Of a DNA stretch of 64,000 bases, positions 53,862 through 62,434 are shown piece after piece; position 1 is the stretch's first letter; every line of letters begins with the position of its first letter. Both the position numbers and the translations under genes were made by a program. This stretch comes from CAYULW01 sp964445815 (GTDB taxonomy: Bacteria > Bacteroidota > Bacteroidia > Flavobacteriales_E > Vicingaceae), in the NCBI GenBank assembly GCA_964445815.1, contig CAYULW010000001.1:671204-735203 (forward strand), read 5' to 3'. Below the pieces are notes generated by a model, which was given only the letters and a program-made list of their open reading frames with translations, made no database searches and was not told the origin of the DNA.

Positions 53862-54992
53862 ATGATAACACAAGAAGAAAAGAAACGCTATAGCCGTCAT
53901 ATTTTATTAAGCGAAATCGGCTATGAAGGTCAACTAAAATTGAAGAACTCAAAGGTGTTGGTTGTCGGTGCAGGAGGCCTAGGTTGTCCTGTTCTACAAT
54001 ATCTTGTCGCAGCCGGAGTAGGACATATTGGAATTGTTGATTTTGACATTGTAGATGAAAGTAATTTACAACGTCAAATTTTATTTAATCAATCTCATAT
54101 TGGAATAAACAAAGCGATTGTTGCAAAGAACCAATTGGAAATAATTAATCCATTTGTAGAAATTATCGCCTTTCCTTTTAAACTGAATAAAAACAATGTG
54201 ATAGCTCTATTTGAGAAGTATGACCTTATTGTTGATGGAACCGATAATTTTAGCTCTAGATACTTGATAAATGATGCAGCGATTTTAGCAAAAAGACCGA
54301 TTGTATATGGAAGCATTTATCGATATGAAGGTCAAGTCACCGTATTTAACTACCAAGGAGGGCCATGTTATCGTTGCTTGTTTCCCAATTCTTTGCAGCA
54401 AAATGGAACAAAAAACTGCTCTGCAACTGGAGTGTTAGCAGTACTACCTGGTATTATTGGAACATATCAAGCGAATGAAGTATTGAAGATAATCTTGGGT
54501 TTTGGAGAGGTACTTTCTGGCAAATTGCTTCTCGTCAATAGTCAAAATAATTCATCAGCGATTATGAATTTAGAGCCCAATAAAGAACAAATTGAGAGAG
54601 TTAGGTCTAAAGGTTTACAGCTGTCTTATGACGAGATAACTTGTGATAAAACAAAAGCGGTTAATTCTTTATCCAAAGAACAGTTTCATCAATTGCTTAC
54701 TTCATCAAAATCGATTCAACTGATTGACGTTAGAGAAAGACATGAACAGCCAAAGGCTGGTAGATTGGAAGTTCATTCAATTCCCTTAAGGGAACTGAAT
54801 GAAAGGCATGAAGCGATCTGTAGAGATAAAACTGTAATTCTCTTTTGTAAGTCGGGCGTTAGAAGTAAAAACGCTATACTTCAATTACAAAGACTTTGGG
54901 GATTTACCAACTTATACAATTTAGATGGTGGTGTTGATGCACTTTTAGAGTATGAATCACAATTGATAACTACAAACACAGAAATAGTATGA
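53862..54992 (+). CDS. moeB: MoeB adenylyltransferase fused to rhodanese (MoeZ-type)
   Basis: A 376-residue fusion. Residues about 1-245 are the E1-like domain with VVGAGGLGCPVLQYLVAAGVG, DESNLQRQ and the zinc CYRC pair; residues about 270-370 are a rhodanese domain with active-site loop FCKSGVRSKNA. It adenylates MoaD and supplies its sulfur in one protein. Overlaps moaE by four bases. Confidence 0.93.
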   Translation: MITQEEKKRYSRHILLSEIGYEGQLKLKNSKVLVVGAGGLGCPVLQYLVAAGVGHIGIVDFDIVDESNLQRQILFNQSHIGINKAIVAKNQLEIINPFVEIIAFPFKLNKNNVIALFEKYDLIVDGTDNFSSRYLINDAAILAKRPIVYGSIYRYEGQVTVFNYQGGPCYRCLFPNSLQQNGTKNCSATGVLAVLPGIIGTYQANEVLKIILGFGEVLSGKLLLVNSQNNSSAIMNLEPNKEQIERVRSKGLQLSYDEITCDKTKAVNSLSKEQFHQLLTSSKSIQLIDVRERHEQPKAGRLEVHSIPLRELNERHEAICRDKTVILFCKSGVRSKNAILQLQRLWGFTNLYNLDGGVDALLEYESQLITTNTEIV

Positions 54993-55444
54993 GCACGGAA
55001 CTTGGAAAAAAGAAGAACAAGACAGCATTTACAGATGGTCCTATCCATTCGCAATTTATTGCGGATTCTATCGCCAAACACCAATCAAAAACAAGCATTG
55101 GAGCACATAATATATTTCTTGGGCAGGTAAGAAATGATAAGATAGATGACAAGGAGGTAACTGCCATTGACTATACAGCTTATGAGGATATGGCAGAAAA
55201 AGAAATTAAACGAATTAGAGAAGAGGCTTTTGAAAAATTTGAACTTAGCTGTTTGCACATTTACCACAGTTTAGGTATTGTAAAAGCAGGAGAGATTTGT
55301 CTTTTCGTTTTTGTTTCATCCCCGCATCGAGATGCTTCTTATCAAGCTTCTCGATTTATTGTGGAAGAAATAAAAGCGAAAGCTCCCATATTTGGAAAGG
55401 AATTATTTGAAGATGAAAGTTATCAATGGAAGGTAAATCATTAA
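54989..55444 (+). CDS. moaE: Molybdopterin synthase large subunit MoaE
   Basis: A 151-residue protein with the MoaE pattern: NIFLGQVRN, AIDYTAYEDMAEKEI, YHSLGIVKAGE and VSSPHRDASYQASRFIVEEIKAKAPIFGKE (catalytic lysines). With MoaD it converts cPMP to molybdopterin. It has a ~15-residue polar N-terminal extension. Confidence 0.95.
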   Translation: MSTELGKKKNKTAFTDGPIHSQFIADSIAKHQSKTSIGAHNIFLGQVRNDKIDDKEVTAIDYTAYEDMAEKEIKRIREEAFEKFELSCLHIYHSLGIVKAGEICLFVFVSSPHRDASYQASRFIVEEIKAKAPIFGKELFEDESYQWKVNH

Positions 55445-55515
55445 AAAGTAAATGGAAGGCATAATGCTTTATGAAAAGAAGTTTTTGAAATACTGCCTCT
55501 AACAATTTTAATAAG

Positions 55516-56427
55516 ATGATAGACATTACTCACAAATACAATACTCTTAGGGTAGCACAAGCAGAAGCTACTGTTAAGGTGAGCAAAAAAGAAACAATTG
55601 ATTGCATCAAAAACAATCAAGTTCCTAAAGGTAATATATTGGAAATTGCAAGAGCTGCAGGTCTTTTAGGGATTAAACAAACGGCCAATCTTATTCCCGA
55701 TTGTCATCCAATGCCCATTGAATATACCGGAATTGACTATTCCATAGAGGAGTTAGAAATACAAATAAAGGTTGAGGTAAAAACCATCTATAAGACTGGT
55801 GTGGAGGTGGAAGCAATGCATGCAGCATCAGTAGTGGCCCTTACGATGTATGACATGCTTAAACCAATAGATAAGGGCGTTGAGATTCATTCTATAAAGC
55901 TGTTACAAAAAGAGGGAGGTAAATCAGACTTTAAAGACAAGTTTAGAAAAGACCTAAAAGCAGCAGTGATTGTCTGTTCTGATAGCATTTCATCAGGAAT
56001 TAAGGAAGATAAAGCGGGAAAAGCAATCATTAATAAGCTGAAGCAGTGCGAAGTAGAAATTAGTAATTATGAGGTAATTCCTGATGAGGTTGATCTCATT
56101 CAAGATAAGGCGATTAGCTATAGTAAAGAGAACATGGATCTCATTATTTTTACAGGCGGTACAGGTCTGTCGATTAGAGATGTGAGTCCTGAGGCAATCG
56201 CTCCATTATTGGATAGGGAAATACCTGGAATTATGGAGGCGGCTAGAAATTACGGTCAACAACGAACTCCATACTCTATGTTATCGAGAGGTATAGCCGG
56301 AGCAATGGGAAATTCATTGGTATTGACTTTACCCGGATCGACAAAAGGGGCCCATGAAAGCATGGAGGCTTTATTCCCCTCATTGCTCCACATTTTCAGA
56401 ATATTCAAGGGAGCAAGACATGATTGA
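55516..56427 (+). CDS. MoaC-MogA/MoaB fusion protein
   Basis: A 303-residue fusion of two cofactor enzymes. Residues about 1-150 are MoaC (cPMP synthase): MIDITHK, ARAAGLLGIKQTANLIPDCHPM, MHAASVVALTMYDMLK and LLQKEGGKS. Residues about 155-300 are the MogA/MoaB molybdopterin adenylyltransferase: VCSDSISSGIKEDKAG, FTGGTGLSIRDVSPEA and LTLPGSTKGAHES. MoaCB fusions are known; this one joins an early and a late step. A 71 bp gap separates it from moaE. Confidence 0.93.
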   Translation: MIDITHKYNTLRVAQAEATVKVSKKETIDCIKNNQVPKGNILEIARAAGLLGIKQTANLIPDCHPMPIEYTGIDYSIEELEIQIKVEVKTIYKTGVEVEAMHAASVVALTMYDMLKPIDKGVEIHSIKLLQKEGGKSDFKDKFRKDLKAAVIVCSDSISSGIKEDKAGKAIINKLKQCEVEISNYEVIPDEVDLIQDKAISYSKENMDLIIFTGGTGLSIRDVSPEAIAPLLDREIPGIMEAARNYGQQRTPYSMLSRGIAGAMGNSLVLTLPGSTKGAHESMEALFPSLLHIFRIFKGARHD

Positions 56428-56445
56428 TGATTAAATCAGCAGAAA

Positions 56446-56841
56446 ATGGCTCTGTTTAGTTACAACAGTTATCACAAAATAATAACAGCAATAATAATTA
56501 TTCTGTTAGTTGTTACTCAGTTTTTTATGGGAGAGTCTTCAGAAAACAGTTATGTAAACGGACAGATCAAGCGAACAGGTGCTGTTTTGAATGGGAAAAA
56601 TGAAGGACGATGGGTTTGGTATTACGAAAATGGAAATAAAAAAATGGAGGGATACTTTGTTAATGGAAAGAGGGAAGGCATATGGATAACTTACAATAAG
56701 CAGGGAAATAAACTTACTGAAGCTCATTATAAAAATGATCAGTTAGAAGGTCTTTTCATTAAATGGAGTGAGAAAGGTGAAGTTATAGAGCGAAAATTCT
56801 ATAAGAACGATACACCATCCCTTACTCCACAGTTGCACTGA
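56446..56841 (+). CDS. MORN-variant repeat protein
   Basis: A 131-residue protein with an N-terminal hydrophobic anchor (about 12-28) and three MORN-variant repeats of about 22 residues: GKNEGRWVWYYENGNKKMEG, GKREGIWITYNKQGNKLTEA and DQLEGLFIKWSEKGEVIERK. Such repeats form an elongated beta sheet outside the cytoplasmic membrane. Function unknown. It follows the MoaC-MogA gene by 18 bp and converges on the thioredoxin-like gene with one base between them. Confidence 0.75.
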   Translation: MALFSYNSYHKIITAIIIILLVVTQFFMGESSENSYVNGQIKRTGAVLNGKNEGRWVWYYENGNKKMEGYFVNGKREGIWITYNKQGNKLTEAHYKNDQLEGLFIKWSEKGEVIERKFYKNDTPSLTPQLH

Positions 56842-56842
56842 A

Positions 56843-57460
56843 TCAAAGTGAATTCACCCCAACTCTTTTAAACCATGTGGTAGTAGCAATTTCTAATTCG
56901 TTAAATATTGCGGTTCCACCGTCTGTATGGTACCATATATGAATCCGCATTTTCAATTCGTCTGAAGAAATAGTAGAATTTGTCTTAATCTTGTCAATAA
57001 ACTTTTGTAAAACTAGTGGCCTCGGCCCCCATTCCCCGACAATATGATGGTCTTGGTCGAAACAGATTAATTTAGGAATTGCTCTCTTTCCGTCGGTAAG
57101 AAATTGGTCCATAACCTCAGGTTGCTCATCTCTAAAAATAATTCTGAGTTCGATTTTTTCATTCACCTCAGAAAGCTTATAAAGAATTGGTAAAACATTA
57201 GCAGTATCTTGGCACCATGGCTCTGCAATTACTAACCAATGAAATTGTTGAGTATTACTTGCTATACCATTGAATAAGCTAAATGGAATTGTTACATCTT
57301 TTAGCACTTTTTCCATGGTGTTTAGATTTCTGCTTATCAATAATCGTGTTTTTGAATCTTTATCAACTCCATTATTATCTTTCGCTTTTGCTATCCTTTC
57401 TGAAATTAAACAAAAGGCTTCATAGGATACTCCTTTTTCTAGTATTTTATTGATCTCCAT
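56843..57460 (-). CDS. Thioredoxin-fold protein (Thioredoxin_9-like)
   Basis: A 205-residue protein. The centre has a thioredoxin strand and active-site-like loop WLVIAEPWCQDTANVLPILY, where a single Cys with Gln-Asp-Thr replaces the CxxC pair, and a cis-Pro segment KRAIPKLICFD. This matches the Bacteroidota-type thioredoxin_9 family of unknown function. With one cysteine it is unlikely to be a standard dithiol reductase. It is the last gene of the tpl-tnaA-609-residue-protein operon, 11 bp after the latter. Confidence 0.78.
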   Translation of the reverse strand: MEINKILEKGVSYEAFCLISERIAKAKDNNGVDKDSKTRLLISRNLNTMEKVLKDVTIPFSLFNGIASNTQQFHWLVIAEPWCQDTANVLPILYKLSEVNEKIELRIIFRDEQPEVMDQFLTDGKRAIPKLICFDQDHHIVGEWGPRPLVLQKFIDKIKTNSTISSDELKMRIHIWYHTDGGTAIFNELEIATTTWFKRVGVNSL

Positions 57461-57471
57461 TGTTTATCATT

Positions 57472-59301
57472 TTAAAATATTTGTATGATGTGCAGCTTTT
57501 TCTTTAGAGAATAGAATTCATTTACTGATTTCTTGATTTCTTCCATTTCACTTCTCATCTTTTTTTTCCACTCCGCACTCTCTTCATTAAACTGAGGAAG
57601 CAATCTTGTATAGTACTTGATACCGTTAAGCAGGTTGGTTTGGAAAGTCTGTAGATATTTTAATCGTCTGATATCTGAAAGATTAACCTCTTTTTCAATT
57701 TCATTTTTAAGATAATCAACATACATCTTCAGCTCATTCATAAACATGTGGCTTCGATTGACTGTATTAAGGATACTATTTCTTCCATATATATGACCAA
57801 CCATTTCTTTAAGTGAGAAAACCGATGAGAAATAGCGAAGGTTTGGTCCTGGGCAAATGGTGACTGCTTTTTGCTTGTATTGGGTAGGAAGGTTATTTTT
57901 TAATAATGAAACGGTTGATAAACCTTCACATAAACAATCTTTTGATAATACTTCATTGATCTTGTTATTTTTAACCACTTCTGACAAATCACTCTTCTCC
58001 AATTCTTTTATTTTAAGCTTTTGATACTTTCTTGAGGCGGTACAAATCGGTTTTTTTGTAAACTCTGTGTTGGAAGCCAAATGTTTTCTATAGCATGGAC
58101 TTCCCGGTTTATTTTTCTCTATTCTTTTCAATCTCTGTTGTTCAGAAGAGCTTTTTTTGAAATTATTAAACGGAACTCCGAGTGGAGAAGCTTTACTAAG
58201 AAAGTAATCTCTAGGCTGAGCATTGGTTAAGGCAGTTAATGTTGCTTCATCAACATTTGTCGCTTCAGGCACTAATAGAAAAGGACTTCCCCAACCTGTT
58301 TTATCAATTCCATAATACTCTCTTAGAAACTTGTCTTCAGCATGAGTCCCAATTCCTCCTTGAACAGTAATCATCATATCAGGAACAGTACGAAAAAGAT
58401 TCTTACCCTTTCTTTCTAGGACATCATTACAAATATTAAACAGCTCATTCAACAACTGCTTTCTATTGATTTTAAATTCTTCTAAAACGGGGCCTAAGAG
58501 GTTTCCCGTAGTTGGGAATGCATGGCCTCCACAATTCAAACCGGATTCTACCCTGAACTCTGAAACCCATACTCCTTTATTTGCTAAAAACTTTCCTTGA
58601 ATTAGAGCAGATCTGTAATCACTCACTTTTAGGATTACTTTCTTTTTGAGGTAACCTTTATGGTTTGGAAAAAAATCATCAAACTCTTCTAGATATGTGT
58701 ATAAACGGGGATTTAACCCTGCCGAAAATATGATGGAAGAAGACAATTCACTCTGTGCAAAGCCTCTTAAAGCTGCCATGGCATCCGAGTATTCTTTTGG
58801 AAGTGGTTCATTGCCCTTAGAATAGTTAGGACGATCTACTTTGGTCATGATATTAACATCAATTGATCCTTTGTTCATCGCACTTCTTAATTGCTTCTGA
58901 TAGAAAACCTTCATGATTCCTTTGGTGTCAAGCATTTTCTTATACAAGCATTTTACTTCTGAATTTTCTGGAAGTAATTCAAAATATCTACGAATATCTT
59001 TACCCTTTTTAAAGGACTCTTCATGAATTTTGAAGAATTTCTCATGTACTATCTTTCTAATAAGGTTAAGATATGCCGTTATTCGTTTTGCTCTATAATC
59101 TTCCTCGCTTTTTGTAATGGGTTGAAAAGGTCGCCCCGTTTTTTTACAATAGTGTTCCCTCATCAACTCTAATAACTCATCCTGCATTATAGAAATTGAA
59201 GATGAAATGCCAAAGTGTGCTACTTTAATCGGGGTGTCCACTGTGAATCCTATTCCCATTACAGGGATATGAAATATATGGCTCGCTCTTTTTTTACTCA
59301 T
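57472..59301 (-). CDS. Uncharacterised 609-residue protein, possible TIM-barrel enzyme with a cysteine-rich C-terminal part
   Basis: No named family recognised. The start HIPVMGIGFTVDTPIKVAHFG, the middle GLNCGGHAF (255-262) and TVQGGIGTHAEDKFL (312-326) recall FMN-binding TIM barrels such as nitronate monooxygenases or IMPDH-like enzymes, in which GGH and QGGIG loops hold the phosphate or flavin. GWGSPFLLVPEATNVDEATL (336-355) follows. The C-terminal part has cysteines C403, C420, C456, C458 and C483 (SPCYRKHL, PICTAS, CLCEGL, ICPGPNLRYF), able to bind a metal or Fe-S cluster, and ends in coiled helices. Downstream of tnaA by 93 bp in the same orientation. Reaction unknown. Confidence 0.7.
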   Translation of the reverse strand: MSKKRASHIFHIPVMGIGFTVDTPIKVAHFGISSSISIMQDELLELMREHYCKKTGRPFQPITKSEEDYRAKRITAYLNLIRKIVHEKFFKIHEESFKKGKDIRRYFELLPENSEVKCLYKKMLDTKGIMKVFYQKQLRSAMNKGSIDVNIMTKVDRPNYSKGNEPLPKEYSDAMAALRGFAQSELSSSIIFSAGLNPRLYTYLEEFDDFFPNHKGYLKKKVILKVSDYRSALIQGKFLANKGVWVSEFRVESGLNCGGHAFPTTGNLLGPVLEEFKINRKQLLNELFNICNDVLERKGKNLFRTVPDMMITVQGGIGTHAEDKFLREYYGIDKTGWGSPFLLVPEATNVDEATLTALTNAQPRDYFLSKASPLGVPFNNFKKSSSEQQRLKRIEKNKPGSPCYRKHLASNTEFTKKPICTASRKYQKLKIKELEKSDLSEVVKNNKINEVLSKDCLCEGLSTVSLLKNNLPTQYKQKAVTICPGPNLRYFSSVFSLKEMVGHIYGRNSILNTVNRSHMFMNELKMYVDYLKNEIEKEVNLSDIRRLKYLQTFQTNLLNGIKYYTRLLPQFNEESAEWKKKMRSEMEEIKKSVNEFYSLKKKLHIIQIF

Positions 59302-59394
59302 TATTAGTTTACTCCTTTAGCTTGGTCAACGAAATTATTGGCTCTTCTTTAGTTATAATATGATCTACCTCATAGATGTTTATGAACTACATAG

Positions 59395-60771
59395 TTAAAT
59401 AGGTTCAAAGTGAGCCGTAAAATGTCTTAGAAATTGAGATTCCTTAGTGATTTTAAACCCTTTTGATGTTTCTCTCTCTGACAAAAGCTTTTCAAATACC
59501 TCTAAAACATATTCAATATGACTTTGTGTGTAAACCCTTCTAGGAATGGCAAGTCTCACCAATTCCATTGTTGCCGGAATAAGCCGACCATCGTCATCAT
59601 ACTTCCCAAACATAACTGATCCAATCTCTACAGATCTTATGCCTCCTTTTTTATATAATTCACAGACTAATTTTTGTCCGGGATAGTGCTCAACTGGGAT
59701 TTCTGGGTAGAAGGCTTTTGCATCAATGTAAACGGCATGACCTCCGATTGGATACATCACTGGTACTCCCATTTGACGCAATTTTTCCCCCAAATAAGTA
59801 GTGCTTTTTATTCGATAATTCAAGTAGTTTTCATCAAACACTTCTTCTAAGCCTATAGCAATTGCCTCCATATCTCTACCGGATAATCCACCGTAAGTAG
59901 AAAAACCTTCTGTAATAATTAATTGATTGGTGCATTTCTCGGCAATTTCTTTGTCGTTTAAAGCAAGGAATCCCCCCATGTTAACCAATGCATCTTTTTT
60001 TGCACTCATAATTGCACCATCAGTGAACGAAAACATTAGTCTTGCTACTTCTTTATACGTCCAATTGTTGTACTCTTCCTCCCTTTGTTTAATGAAATAG
60101 CTGTTTTCAGCAATTCGACAGCAATCCAAGAGGAATAGCACACCATGCTTTTTACACATATCACTAACAGCTTTTGTATTAGCAATGCTAACCGGTTGCC
60201 CGCCTCCACTATTATTTGTCACTGTAAGAATTACTGCTCCTACGTTTTCTGCTCCCTTTTCTTGAATCAGTTCGTTCAGTTTGTTAACATCCATGTTTCC
60301 CTTGAAAGGATAATCCAAGGATGGGTCAAGTCCTTCCTTTATCGGAATGTCAATTGCTTGGGAACCTGAAGATTCAATATTTGCTCGTGTAGTGTCAAAA
60401 TGAGTGTTACTAATAAATATTTTGCCTTCTCCTCCTAAATGCCCGTAGATTATTCTTTCAGCTGCTCTTCCCTGATGTGTAGGTAAAACATATTCAAACC
60501 CTGTTAAAGCTTTTACAGATTGCTCCATTTTTATCCAAGAGTGTGACCCTGCATAAGCTTCATCACCGTCCATAATACCGGCCCATTGCTTTGAACTCAT
60601 TGCTGAAGTCCCGCTATCAGTCAATAAGTCTATAATAACTTGATCGGATCTCAATAGAAAAGTGTTATAATGAGCCCGTTTTAAATACTCTTTTCTTTCC
60701 AATTCCGTTGAAAGGTGAAGTGGTTCTACACTCTTTATTTTAAAGGGTTCAATAATTGTTTTAAAAGTCAT
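59395..60771 (-). CDS. Tryptophanase-like beta-eliminating lyase
   Basis: A 458-residue PLP enzyme of the tryptophanase/tyrosine phenol-lyase family. The Schiff-base lysine is K259 in MSAKKDALVNMGG. Two specificity positions point to tryptophanase: HFDTTR (D126, equivalent to E. coli D137) and GIRSVEIGS (hydrophobic residue where tyrosine phenol-lyase has Arg381). It would cleave tryptophan to indole, pyruvate and ammonia. It starts 4 bp after the tyrosine phenol-lyase-like gene. Assignment rests on remembered family motifs. Confidence 0.85.
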   Translation of the reverse strand: MTFKTIIEPFKIKSVEPLHLSTELERKEYLKRAHYNTFLLRSDQVIIDLLTDSGTSAMSSKQWAGIMDGDEAYAGSHSWIKMEQSVKALTGFEYVLPTHQGRAAERIIYGHLGGEGKIFISNTHFDTTRANIESSGSQAIDIPIKEGLDPSLDYPFKGNMDVNKLNELIQEKGAENVGAVILTVTNNSGGGQPVSIANTKAVSDMCKKHGVLFLLDCCRIAENSYFIKQREEEYNNWTYKEVARLMFSFTDGAIMSAKKDALVNMGGFLALNDKEIAEKCTNQLIITEGFSTYGGLSGRDMEAIAIGLEEVFDENYLNYRIKSTTYLGEKLRQMGVPVMYPIGGHAVYIDAKAFYPEIPVEHYPGQKLVCELYKKGGIRSVEIGSVMFGKYDDDGRLIPATMELVRLAIPRRVYTQSHIEYVLEVFEKLLSERETSKGFKITKESQFLRHFTAHFEPI

Positions 60772-60775
60772 GGTG

Positions 60776-62161
60776 TTATTTTATTTTTTCGAACCTAGAT
60801 TGAAAAAACCTTAAATATTTAGGCTCATGAATCATTTTTAGTCCTTTTATTTTTTTCCGCTTCTCATAAACTCTTGCAATTGATTCTGCTACTACATCCA
60901 TATGTGCTTGAGTATATACTCTTCGAGGTATGGTTAAACGAACCAATTCAAGTTTTGGATAATAGTGATCTTTCGTTTTTTGATTTCTACCTGCCGAAAC
61001 AATTCCCCTTTCCATGGTTCTTACACCCGAATCAATATATATTTCTGCTGCTAAGGCCTGTGCTGGAAAGCAATCCTGGGGGATATCGGGTAAATATTCC
61101 CTTGCATTTATGAAAATACCATGTGTTCCGAGCGGATGCACAATGGGAATTCCTGAATGATTCAACTTTTCACCTAAATAATGTACTTGTCCAACCCTTG
61201 CCTTAATGTGGGTATCGTCAACGGATTCTTTTATTCCTATAGCCATAGCTTCCATATCACGACCGGCAAGCCCCCCATAGGTGTGCAAACCCTCATAAAT
61301 TACTACAAGATTTCTAGCCTCTTCATATATTTCCTCTTCATTTATAGCTAGAAATCCGCCAATGTTTACCATTGCATCTTTCTTTGCACTCATGGTGGCT
61401 CCGTCAGTTAAAGAGCAAACTTCTCTTACGATGTCGGCAACTGAATGATTCTTATATCCATCCTCTAATTGTTGTATCATAAAAGCGTTCTCAGCCACTC
61501 TGGTCATATCGTGAATGATCTTAATCCCATGTCTGTAAGTAAGTGCTCTTAATTCTCTTAAATTCTTTAATGAGATAGGTTGTCCTCCTGCCATATTCAC
61601 TGTGGTCGCAACGGATATGTATGGTATCCGCTTTGCTCCGTGCTTCTTAATTAATGACTCTACCTTGTCCAAATCAATGTTGCCCTTAAATGGATATTCA
61701 CTTTGCGGATCATGTGCTTCATCAATAATAACGTCGACAAAAGTCCCACCGGCAAGTTCTTGATGCAATCGAGTAGTTGTAAAATACATATTACCTGGTA
61801 TGTAATCTCCTGGTTTGACTAATATCCTAGAAATAATATGTTCTGCTCCTCTTCCTTGATGGGTTGGAACTAAGTATTTGTACCCATAATGTTTTTGTAT
61901 AGCTTTTTCTAAATTGAAGAAGTTTCTACTTCCTGCATAAGATTCATCTCCTACCATCATTCCTGCCCACTGACGATCACTCATTGCAGATGTTCCACTA
62001 TCTGTAAGTAGGTCGATATAGACTTCTTCTGATTTCAACAGAAAAGTATTATACCCTGCCTTTTTGATGGCATTTTGACGCTGTTTTCTTGATGAGACGT
62101 AGACAGGCTCAATCATCTTGATTTTATAGGGCTCAGCCCATGACTGTTGATTAATATTCAT
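60776..62161 (-). CDS. Tyrosine phenol-lyase-like beta-eliminating lyase
   Basis: A 461-residue paralogue of the next gene. Tyrosine phenol-lyase marks: MYFTTTR (T128, equivalent to Thr124) and GVRTMERGIVSAGR (Arg equivalent to Arg381), both used for the phenol ring, plus LAGRDMEAMAIG and LVRLTIPRRVYTQAHMDVV. PLP lysine K261 in MSAKKDAMVNIGG. It would cleave tyrosine to phenol, pyruvate and ammonia, or run in reverse. First gene of the operon, with a perfect Crp/Fnr-type box 53 bp upstream. Confidence 0.85.
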   Translation of the reverse strand: MNINQQSWAEPYKIKMIEPVYVSSRKQRQNAIKKAGYNTFLLKSEEVYIDLLTDSGTSAMSDRQWAGMMVGDESYAGSRNFFNLEKAIQKHYGYKYLVPTHQGRGAEHIISRILVKPGDYIPGNMYFTTTRLHQELAGGTFVDVIIDEAHDPQSEYPFKGNIDLDKVESLIKKHGAKRIPYISVATTVNMAGGQPISLKNLRELRALTYRHGIKIIHDMTRVAENAFMIQQLEDGYKNHSVADIVREVCSLTDGATMSAKKDAMVNIGGFLAINEEEIYEEARNLVVIYEGLHTYGGLAGRDMEAMAIGIKESVDDTHIKARVGQVHYLGEKLNHSGIPIVHPLGTHGIFINAREYLPDIPQDCFPAQALAAEIYIDSGVRTMERGIVSAGRNQKTKDHYYPKLELVRLTIPRRVYTQAHMDVVAESIARVYEKRKKIKGLKMIHEPKYLRFFQSRFEKIK

Positions 62162-62207
62162 ATTGTTTTTTGACTGGCAAATGTGCTAATCATATTATCT
62201 ATAAATT

Positions 62208-62221
62208 ATGATGTGAATCAT
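62208..62221. promoter_or_regulatory. Crp/Fnr-type box ATGAT-GTGA-ATCAT
   Basis: Perfect arms, extended to ttatgat..atcataa (62206-62223); centre about 53 bp before the tyrosine phenol-lyase-like gene. Confidence 0.75.
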
Positions 62222-62288
62222 AATCATGAAAGACTATCTGCTTTTTAAACGTCTTTTTTTAACTGTAGGAACTATAACCTGTGTTCGT

Positions 62289-62302
62289 ATGATTTAAATC
62301 AT
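62289..62302. promoter_or_regulatory. Crp/Fnr-type box ATGAT-TTAA-ATCAT
   Basis: Perfect arms; centre about 139 bp before the radical SAM gene, further than usual, in the same divergent region as the 62208 box. Confidence 0.65.
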
Positions 62303-62434
62303 AGCACAGAAGATAGCAGCCATCTATTTTGCAACCCTTTACAATTTAATTGACTCAATCAGTTTCAATTCAAGATTTGAATGAATTGAGAGTTTATATT
62401 CCACTGATTCTGATGAATAATCTTTGACTAAAAA

